Translations under genes and position numbers: made by a program | Assembly: GCA_003971905.1 (NCBI GenBank) | Contig: RSEE01000001.1 | Span: forward strand, 434,001 to 498,000 | Source: Moniliella sp. 'wahieum' | Lineage: Eukaryota; Basidiomycota; Moniliellomycetes; Moniliellales; Moniliellaceae | DNA length: 64,000 nt | Direction of reading: 5' to 3' | The notes under the pieces: model-generated | What the model was told of the DNA's origin: nothing | What the model saw: only the letters and a program-made list of their open reading frames with translations | The model's database searches: none | Shown here: piece by piece, positions 57,030 to 64,000 of the stretch | How positions within the stretch are numbered: position 1 is the stretch's first letter | Layout: each line of letters opens with the position of its first letter

Positions 57030-58261
57030 ATGTCTTCCGACACGCCCTCCAAGCGCAAGAACCACTCGCCGGGCGAGCGCAAGACCAAAAAGCCCGCACG
57101 AGCGAGGAAAGACAGACAAACACGCCAAGTCCCGCTCCGGCAGCAGCACAGCAGCACCAAGACCCACAAGTCCAAGAAACCAGCCGTCGTCCCAGCGCTC
57201 TGACCTATCTCTGCTTGATGGTACCGATTCGGACGAGAATTCTGAGGCCGTGTCTTGCTACCGCAAAATGTATCCTACCCTTCACATGGCAATCCGCCTG
57301 TCTTTGCTGCTGATCCAACCCGAGCGGTGGCCGAACTGTTTGACACAATGCTCTTGCAGTACGTTTCCTTCTCTCTGTCCATTTCAGGGTGTGAGATTGT
57401 GCAACTGACGAAGAGGATTTCAGATACGTCCCCGAGCTGCAGGGCGTATTGGTTACCATCACGTCACCCCCAAGTCCTTCCAGCGCCCAACGGGCCGGAT
57501 TGAGGCTGATGGCGCATTCGGGTTGGTCCCCACCCAGGTCGGCTGCCTGGTGTGGAGCCCGAGGATAGGCATGAAGGTGGAGGGGAAGATCATCTTGTCC
57601 TCACCGTCCCATGTATCTCTATGCTTGATGGCCTGTTCAATGCGTCCATCAGTTCGCAGCACATTGATCTCGCTCATTGGGAATTTGTCCATGACGAGGC
57701 GGAAGAGGCTGAGCAGCCGAGGCGGAAGCAAACGACGAGGCAGGTCGCCTTTTGAAGGGGAAGGAGACATGGCGCGCCGCATTCCCTTGGCTACTGGCGC
57801 AAGCAAGAAAGATTTTCGCGTCTTGGTGGCGCAGACGGCAAGCTGACCTTCACGGTGGTGAGCATGACAGTTGCAAAGCATATGCTTACGTTGCATGGTA
57901 GTCTACTGCCGCGACCTTTCAGTGTTCCCCCCCAGATGAGCAGGAACATGACATTGAATCTCTTCTTCCTCCTCTGGAAGGCACAGCGCGGGAGATGACC
58001 ACGTCGGAAAAGATCATGTTTGATCGTCGGATGCGTCTGGTGGAGGAACGGCGCCAACGTATGGAGGCGGCAACACAGGAGGCCCAGGCACCAGTGAAAA
58101 GCCAAGGCAAGCGTGTTCGATGGCACGACGATGAGTCTGATTCAGAGGAAGCACCGGCCCAACCGACGGCACCCTCGAACCCTCCCAAGGTGGAGTCTGC
58201 AGCGGCGAAGCGGTCGGGTGCGATTGCAGAAGGTAGCCAAGGGAAGATTACTTTTGACTAA
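57030..58261 (+). CDS. RPA43: DNA-directed RNA polymerase I subunit RPA43
   Basis: Stalk subunit of Pol I, paralogous to Rpb7, which contacts Rrn3. The start at 57030 gives a basic, Ser-rich N-terminus ([20 protein letters not shown]), then [17 protein letters not shown]. The tip domain is in fragments: [26 protein letters not shown], an intron near 57360-57425, then [12 protein letters not shown] and IEADGAFG. The S1/OB region is [48 protein letters not shown], then [20 protein letters not shown] and [12 protein letters not shown]. The C-terminal tail is acidic and basic mixed ([17 protein letters not shown]), ending [10 protein letters not shown] at 58261. Several frame shifts (about 57100, 57290, 57510, 57610, 57740, 57850). 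The order of segments matches RPA43 throughout. Confidence 0.8.
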
Positions 58262-58910
58262 CTTCTTTTCCTTTTGTTCGTCCGACCCTGCGTTTCTTCG
58301 CTCACTCTCTCTTCTTTTTCCTGCCAATTCTTTATGCATACCGACAACTTCACCCATATGCCCCGCCGCTGTCATGCAGTGAAGGTTGATAGAGCCCAGC
58401 TGCATATGAGCAGCTTGAGGGTGAGCGTCAAGTGAAGAATTATACCTATGGAGACGCGAGATCCTGGAAACTTTCGTTGAAGGCCCGAGTGACGCGGGGA
58501 TAGAGTGGGGGGGCAACCTCGGATCCGCGGCCGCATGGTAGCGTCTACAACCCCCTTTATAGGGTCTTCGGCAACCCGCCATGACCTCGATTCTGGGGTT
58601 GTTGCTGTGATATGCACCTGGCGTCACTGTCCGGACCCTCATTGGCAACTGCAGTGTTGGACAGTTGACACCATCACGCGGGTCTCGGGTCACTCCAATC
58701 CCAGTGAGATGAAAACATGTGTCTAGTATCCTCCTCTGAGCCACACGCGACGAAAGAAAGATATATAATCGCAGTAATATATACGTAGGCAACAGACTGT
58801 GACCGCGGTACATGCCAGAAGCCTTCGAGAAGTATGGCCAATCGAAGCACAGAACAATAGTGTCAACAACAACAACAACCACAGAGAGCCCGGAAATGGA
58901 TGCAGGCTCT
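58262..58910. other. Convergent 3' intergenic gap, RPA43 / RCR
   Basis: No gene seen. It carries a short CAACAACAACAACAACC run near 58866 and ATATATAATCGCAGTAATAT near 58760. Confidence 0.5.
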
Positions 58911-59459
58911 TCACTTTTCATGAAAGTATGCCGGAGGCGGTGGGCCGGAGGGGGCGGATAAGAAAAAGAAGGCTCTTGCCCGGAGGGTGTCATTGACGGA
59001 TGGGCAGGGCCCGTCCAGCCCGGGGTCTCGCCCTGCCCTGGCATCTGCATGGGAGGCGCCATAGATGATGGCATCATTCCATATGGGTAGGAGCCCGATC
59101 CCGGCGGTTGAGCAGCCGTCGTGGGGGCTGGCAGAGGCTGAGAAGGTAGAGGCGGTTGAACGGTAAGCGTCCGTTGACGGCGGCGACGGCGCATCAGGCC
59201 GAACAGGAGGACGGCCAGCAACAAAGCCACCCCTGCGACAACTGCCCAGCCTAGTCGGCCGCAAGCGCATGTCCCAAATGAAGCAGTATCACGCACACCC
59301 GATGAAGACTTGTCAGGATGAATGGTGCAGAAAGGGTGCACAAATGAGAAGGAAATGGGGGGACGTACCGATGCCCCACTTGCTGCCATTGGACAGGCCG
59401 CACCGATACCGATAGCCGTACCGGTCGTAGCACCAGGAGCGTTGGGCCAGAGAAGGCAT
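58911..59459 (-). CDS. RCR-family single-pass membrane protein with PPxY tail (probable Rsp5 adaptor)
   Basis: Related to yeast Rcr1/Rcr2 (chitin deposition, Congo red resistance), which use PY motifs to recruit the ubiquitin ligase Rsp5. The start at 59459 gives MPSLAQRSWCYDRYGYRYRC, the short aromatic/Cys ectodomain of the RCR family; an alternate frame just upstream encodes a signal-like FLLCLLWPNAPG. A 65-nt or so intron (about 59368-59304, donor gtacgt) follows. Then come GTCACGRLGWAVVAGVALLL, the single membrane helix continuing AVLLFGLM, and a basic stop RRRRRQR. The cytosolic tail is Pro/Gln/Gly-rich (GSYPYGMMPSSMAPPMQMPG) and ends YPPPPAYFHEK, a PPxY motif, stop at 58911 after one frame shift. 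Membrane topology and PY tail are clear; the Rsp5 link is inferred from the family. Confidence 0.65.
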
Positions 59460-60199
59460 AGAAGAAATACAAGGTAGGGGGAAGTGGAAGATGGGGGGGA
59501 GGGGGCGTATATAAATGAAGGCCGAGGTGCGCAGCGTTGCTGCGATCGGGTCGGTGCACTGCAATGCAGCCTAGGCAATACTCAATATAGGAACAGGCCC
59601 CGGGCAATGGAGATCCCCGGCTTGGCAGCTTTCGGACACTGGCGCTGTGCTCTCCCAGGCCAACTACGGAGCAACGGAATGAAGTGCTAACGCTTAAATA
59701 TGACATCACGTGTGACATGTGACATGTGACAAGTAACCTCCAGCCTGGGGGCATGCGGCGTGGCGCCAGTCTTGCCCATCCCTCTCCGAGCGCCTTGCGG
59801 TGTGATGCGGTGCATGTGATGCTGTGCTTGTGAATGTGAGCGTAAGGCCGCGTGAGGGAATAGGTGGCCGATGACCTCACTGGTAAGGCAAGGCGCCAAC
59901 CGTCCACGCGGGTGTGATATAGCATGTGATGTAGGGTGATGTGCCTCAGGCACTCCCCCACATTGGCAGGCACACCCCCGCACCCCCGCAACTCCATTCC
60001 GCCTGTCGTGCCTGTCGGCTGGCCTGGCGGGGCGGGGCGAGCACGGGCCAGGAGGCGTAATGGGCACTGCGGTAGTCCAGCTGTGCATTGGTACTCCGTA
60101 GCACTCAGGCGGCTGTTATACGCGCATAGACCCCCCCCCGCCCCTCGCCCCGTCCGCCCCATCTCTGTGCGCCGGCACGCCCGCAGGCAGCTGCCCGGG
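59460..60199. other. Intergenic region, RCR / RMD5 (divergent)
   Basis: No gene seen although ORFs of 133 to 383 codons cross it. ACATCACGTGTGACATGTGA (59702-59721) continues as a GTGACAT tandem to about 59731. Runs of C (11) occur at about 60129. Confidence 0.45.
59711..59731. repeat. GTGACAT tandem repeat beside an E-box
   Basis: Three 7-bp copies of GTGACAT (the last with A for T) follow CATCACGTG. The reverse complement, CATGTCACATGTCACATG, occurs at about 29163-29180. Confidence 0.7.
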
Positions 60200-60912
60200 A
60201 TGATCGCAATCCATACGGAACTAGACCAGCTGCTCAAACGCATTTGGATGAGATCCAGAAAATGTTTGCTCTGCTGCTGTTTGTGTGTGAGTGCCTCCCC
60301 GCGCGTCAGGCGTACCACCCTATCAGGGGAGAGGAAGACGTTTCCACCGAGGCGGGGGCCTTGGACGCACACAGGGCCTGAGAGCACTTCTCCCCGCACC
60401 ATACCGATGCCTTTTTGATCCGCAACGCGTCCATGCCCCCTACCTCATCCCACTCTTTGTTGAAGCATATTCCCGTGTGAATTTCATGCCGCGCTATGCT
60501 CCGCTTCAAGTGGTCACCGACCTTGGTGCCAACGGCACCCTCCCCAACATCCTCCGCGTCCGGGCCGTGATGAAGGAATCGAGGACCGATTGGAGCCAAG
60601 CAGATGAACTGCCGGTTGATGTTCCCTTACCCCGCACCTGCATTTCCACTCCATCTTTTGCTGTCCCGTGTCAAAAGAGCAAGGCTCGACCAAGAATCCG
60701 CCCATGCTCATGCCCTGTGGCCACGCCGTCTGCAAAGAGTCCCTGATCAAACTTGCCAACGGAGGCTCGTACGGTTTTCTCCTCTTTTCCCCTCGTGCAC
60801 TTGGCCTAACTAACCCCTCTCTCCCCGTGCACAGCCTAGATCGCCTGGTCAAATGTCTCTACTGCCCCTCACATTCGACGGTGGGTCAGGCAATGCGTAT
60901 CTTTTTCGGAAT
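60200..60912 (+). CDS. RMD5: GID/CTLH ubiquitin ligase RING subunit Rmd5 (Gid2), apparently lacking LisH-CTLH
   Basis: RING-like subunit of the GID E3 ligase that degrades gluconeogenic enzymes. The Met at 60200 starts IAIHTELDQLLKR, which resembles the very N-terminus of Rmd5. It is followed at once, in a shifted frame, by HLDEIQKMFALLLFV, which in homologues lies after the LisH and CTLH domains. Then come HAPYLIPLFVEAYSRVNF, YAPLQVVTDLGANGTLPNIL and VRAVMKESRTDWSQADELPV. The degenerate RING is CPVSKEQGSTKNPPMLMPCG with HAVCKESLIKLANGGS, an intron near 60773-60837, and LVKCLYCPSHSTVGQAMRIF. Cys/His spacing matches Rmd5 (CPV.KE...NPPM.LPCGH...KESL...CPYCP). Roughly 150 residues seem to be missing in the middle. 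The stop is uncertain because of a break at TTTTTC near 60902. Confidence 0.65.
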
Positions 60913-61869
60913 ATCGAACGCGCCGTCGGTTCGCCATATCAGTCCTTCTTTCACCCTCATCATATCCCTAACGTCATCCCTGTACGCTACTCGCACGATC
61001 TCCCTGTCCCCGCCCGTCTCACTGCCACACAATCCGCAGCACATTGGTATGCTTTGGTACATGTCCTGCGCGACTGTGCTTGGATTTTATTCGGGCCCCG
61101 CTGGCTGGCTTGGGTGTGAACCCACCGCGTTACAGAACGCCGGGGCTGCACCGAACAGTACCAAGGTAAAAGGGGCCTCATCTATAACCAAAAACGCGCA
61201 CGTACTGTTTAACCCCCATCTCCCTTGTAAAGCGAGCGGGAAGCAGCGACAGAATGCTTCTTTTTATCCAGAGAAGAGAACGAAATAGAGGCCAACGCGG
61301 CGCTGTCCCTCACGCACCAAGCAACCACCCCCCTTCTACGGGTCCGACACGGTAGATTGTTCGAGAGAGCCGGAAGCAAGAGGGGAGAAGGCTGCCAGGA
61401 AAGCGGTCATAAACAATGTGCAACGAACAGAGAGAGGCATGATCATAGGTATCCATTCAACATTGCAGAGATTCCGATATACGTGCGACAGGGCTGACGT
61501 TGATGGGCGTCTGCGTCGCGCGCTCAGGGTCAGCTGGGGCATAGGGGTGACGGTTGAGGCAAGGCGGTGGGAGTGAGGAGTAGAACGGAAGCACTGGTCG
61601 GGTGGTGAGGGGGGACAGTGGGAGGGGAGATGGTGTCGGCCGAGTCGAGGCTGCTGGTGCGGGAGAGGGAGAAGGGGGAAGGGGAAACTAAGTGCCACGA
61701 TGGCGTGGCCTCAAGCATGGATCGGCAAGACGAGCTATGCTCTTGGTCTCCTGCCCTGTGCCCAGACCACAGTCGATGGACGAAGCTCTCGCTCTCGTAC
61801 CACAACGAGGAGGCCAGCGAAAGGACGAGGTAGGGGAGGAGCTCATCAGGACGAGTCCACACTTCCAAC
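60913..61869. other. Convergent 3' region, RMD5 / CBM21 gene
   Basis: The plus-strand frame from RMD5 stays open to 61288 without motifs. Ser/Pro-rich minus-strand sequence from 61870 down to about 61530 may still belong to the tail of the CBM21 gene. Nothing else is supportable. Confidence 0.4.
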
Positions 61870-63999
61870 CGCTACCAGGCTTGGGGTGAGGAAGAGGAGG
61901 TAGTTGGGGGCACTGGGTCCAAAGATGGGGAAGACACTGGACCCGAAGCGTCCTCGCCCAAAGCGCCCTCGCCCAAAGCGCCCTCGCCCAAAGCGCCCTC
62001 GCCCGATCCGGGAAGAGGTAGTGGAGATGATACAGATGCGTTGGGCTCGAGATCAGCTGTCATTGATGACTCTCCAACGACGGTTTGGACCAGAGCGGCA
62101 GAAGTGCTTCTGGTGGGCGACACCGGTGACAGGACCCGGCGTTGATCCGATTGGTTTAGTACTCTGCCTGCTACAGCAAGTGGTGCGTGGGAAATGGTAT
62201 GATCCGACTGGCGAAGAGAGGAGTCAAGAAGGTTAGTGCTCCTTATCAGTGTGTATGATAAGACAGTTGGACAGGAAAGTATTATCATCTCCAACAGGGC
62301 CAAACTGGAAGTGCATGACGTACCGTGCTTGTCGACTTGTGCAAAGAGCGTGAGCCCCAACTTCGTACGCTGTTGAACGAAGTGAGGTGGGTGTTGTGCT
62401 GTTCGAGCCGTCCAGCGGGCGCCGACACGTCATTATGCCCAGAAGGAGGCAACTTGGAGTGCACTGAATCCAGGCCATGGCTGCTCGCAGGTGTTGGTAA
62501 AGACAATCTGGGCACAAGGGGGTCCCATCGTCTCCAATAAGGGGAATCGGCGTTCTGCGATCTCACTTGTGGTTCCGACTGCGTCGGGACCGGGGTTGGG
62601 GCCCAAGTGGAAAGACGATGAAGGGCAGTGTGGAACTTGTACCGACGGGAACGGAGGCTGGACAGTCCCGAGGTTCGGGCAGAGTTGACAGATTGGATCC
62701 ATGCCGTTCGTGTTTCTTGCCCTGCGCTCTCCCGCACCGTGGACCGAAGGTTGTTGGGTGCAACGGAATGCGATCGAGATGGCTGGGTCGACCGACTAAT
62801 CAAGTCGAGTTGGTAGTTCTTCCCGCTATTGTTATCCCAATACTCTTGTCCGTCAGCAGCGAACCGGAGGCAGAGTTGGATGGAAGTGACGACGGTCTCC
62901 TCCTCAAGCTCGGGAGCCATGGGGTCAAGCCACAGGTGGGGACGAATGGTGAACCCAAAGCGGTCCGCGCGGCCGCACTTGATGGTCTCTTGATGTGTGC
63001 ACCCCACCTCCCGGATTGTCTTCCAGTTATCGAGGGTGTAGCGCACGGCAACCCGCTTCTCAAACGCCAAGTTTTCCACTTGCACCGTTCCATCGAGGGA
63101 GAAAGAGTCCTCCGAGAGAGCAATCCGCTCAAGAAAGACGGGTTGGGGGAAAGCCATGGAGGAAAGTTGGGATGAGGAAGGGAAGTTGGGCATCCGCAAC
63201 ACCAACTTTGACCCGTCTCTGTTGGCCGCGAACGAAAAATGGGAGACCGCCAAGTTGATCCTTGGAAGGACAAATGACCGAGGTGGGAGGAAGGGAGAAC
63301 AGGTGTGCTCCCTAGGTTCAGGAAAGGGAAGTAAGGACGAGTCCTGAACGCATCGTTGTCGCTTTCGGTTTCCGTTTCGGTCAGATCAATGGCCGTGTCG
63401 CTGCTGACGGCCGACGGACGTGAATGGTAGTTAAACAGTTTGACTTGCTCCAAATTCGCGTCAAAGTGGACCGCCTTCATGGAGGGAGTAGAAGGTAAAC
63501 TCTTGGCCCAGACACGAGCCGGGGTTGGGGAGTTGAACCCAAAGGGGGAAAATAAAGGATCCGATTCGGCCGGGGTCTGAGCAGAACTGGGCCTCATTTT
63601 GAGCGAAGGCTTGACAAGTTCCCCCGACTTTTTCCGTACCTCGTGCGGGGTACTTGTGCGAGGGTCGTTGCTTTGTTCGAAGGGCAAGGAGGAGGGGAGA
63701 TGCTTGGTGTCGATCTGGAGGAGGCCATGTGAACTGAGATTGGGACTGCTGTAGGACTGGAGGGATCGTAGCTTCCAGCTAGCCGCTTCGAGCGCATTCT
63801 GGGTCACAATGGCTGAGTTGAATGACGCCAAGGGGGAAGTAGATTCACTGGCGGAGACCAATCCCGGTCGCCCGCCTCTCCAAAGAAGGTCGATGGGTGG
63901 TGACGAAGCGGAAGGGAAGGGATTCGGCTTGGATGGGCAAGGTGCCATTCGAGGGAGGGCACTGTTGGTGGGCTCCGTTTCCCAATCCCTTCTCAGCAT
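61870..63999 (-). CDS. Protein phosphatase 1 regulatory (glycogen-targeting) subunit with CBM21, Gac1/Pig-like
   Basis: Gac1-type proteins tether PP1 (Glc7) to glycogen. The frame starts at or before 63999 (MLRRDWETEPTNSALPRMAP); an internal Met lies at 63948, and the true start may lie outside the window. After a disordered Ser/Pro region, MKAVHFDANLEQVKLFNYHS (about 63478-63420) contains the PP1-docking RVxF-type motif KAVHF. The CBM21 domain follows at about 63160-62790: PQPVFLERIALSEDSFSLDG, VQVENLAFEKRVAVRYTLDN (the VRYT.DNW signature), GRADRFGFTIRPHLWLDP and DGQEYWDNNSGKNYQL. The Ser/Pro-rich tail contains a GEGAL repeat encoded by a 15-bp tandem. A frame break lies near 63270. A probable intron starts with gtacgtcatg near 62323. 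The C-terminal limit is uncertain. Confidence 0.78.
61951..62004. repeat. 15-bp tandem repeat inside the CBM21-protein tail
   Basis: CCTCGCCCAAAGCGC is repeated in full three times with a partial fourth copy. On the minus strand it encodes GEGAL units (GSGEGALGEGALGEGALGED). Confidence 0.85.
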
Positions 64000-64000
64000 T

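Noticed and set aside
58142..59578. A 478-codon minus-strand ORF spanning RPA43 3' end and RCR
   Set aside because: Only its middle (transmembrane helix and Pro-rich tail) matches the RCR protein. The rest is read-through of 3' sequence after a frame shift and antisense of RPA43.
59251..60402. A 383-codon minus-strand ORF between RCR and RMD5
   Set aside because: It passes through repeats and opposite RMD5 coding sequence, with no motif. Composition-driven.
1..64000. Pseudogenised region or programmed frameshifting as the explanation for the broken genes
   Set aside because: The breaks hit essential single-copy-type genes, fall at unrelated positions, often sit in homopolymers, and lack slippery-site plus structure signals. 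Sequencing error is simpler.

Overview
The window is nuclear DNA of a filamentous or yeast-like fungus. The genes are GT-AG interrupted with very short introns (about 43 to 155 nt), coding DNA is GC-rich, and the gene set is fungal: a Kre6/Skn1 glucan-synthesis protein, an RCR-type membrane protein, a fungal complex I 21-kDa subunit, Dml1, Tad3, Rmd5 and Gac1-like genes. I infer a basidiomycete. Introns are sparse for the Agaricomycetes, so a Ustilaginomycotina-like lineage is a guess held at low confidence. There is no prokaryotic, viral or organellar gene here.

Layout. 0-2 kb: C-terminal part of a USP7/Ubp15-type deubiquitinase, open at the left edge. 2.3-5.8 kb (-): importin-9/Kap114. 6.0-8.3 kb (+): Dml1/Misato. 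8.5-9.9 kb (-): mitoribosomal mS45. 10.4-12.0 kb (+): a Set7-like SET domain running in one open frame into the tRNA deaminase subunit Tad3. 12.5-14.0 kb (+) and 15.1-16.8 kb (-): two convergent CaMK-type kinases. 16.8-23.9 kb: a gene-poor block. 23.9-25.0 kb (+): a WW-domain protein with a C-terminal hydrophobic tail. 26.0-28.1 kb (+): Sac1. 29.8-32.6 kb (+): Kre6/Skn1. 33.7-34.7 kb (+): CTP-dependent diacylglycerol kinase. 35.2 kb (-): tRNA-Ala(AGC). 35.9-36.2 kb (-) Ost5 and 36.5-37.1 kb (+) ATP synthase delta, divergent. 37.5-38.3 kb (-): complex I 21-kDa subunit. 38.8-39.6 kb (-) SRP14 and 40.4-40.9 kb (+) ribosomal protein uL29 (L35), divergent. 42.1-45.5 kb (-): TBC/RabGAP. 46.2-48.1 kb (-): SDR-like membrane protein. 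48.6-50.4 kb (-): Ser-rich protein of unknown function. 50.8-51.6 kb (-): TSPO. 52.6-53.3 kb (-): alpha/beta-hydrolase-like. 53.6-55.7 kb (+): Rpd3 class I histone deacetylase. 55.9-56.6 kb (-) Ran and 57.0-58.3 kb (+) RNA polymerase I subunit A43, divergent. 58.9-59.5 kb (-): RCR protein. 60.2-60.9 kb (+): GID-complex RING subunit Rmd5. 61.9-64 kb (-): CBM21 protein phosphatase 1 regulatory subunit, reaching the right edge.

Most genes are housekeeping genes arranged as divergent or convergent neighbours rather than as a pathway cluster. Shared themes are translation (uL29, mS45, tRNA-Ala, Tad3, SRP14, Pol I A43), mitochondrial energy (ATP synthase delta, complex I), the secretory pathway and wall (Ost5, Sac1, Kre6, RCR), nuclear transport (Ran, importin-9) and signalling.

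A key caveat is that almost every conserved gene, including Ran, uL29 and Rpd3, has one or more single-base frame breaks. Many of them sit in short homopolymers and most look like lost bases. This is best read as uncorrected sequencing error, not pseudogenisation. Coordinates below are therefore gene spans, with exon and frame details in the text. The most interesting observations are the SET-Tad3 fusion, the recurring short palindromic motifs confined to intergenic DNA, the Rmd5 gene without a visible LisH/CTLH region, and the gene-poor block at 16.8-23.9 kb.
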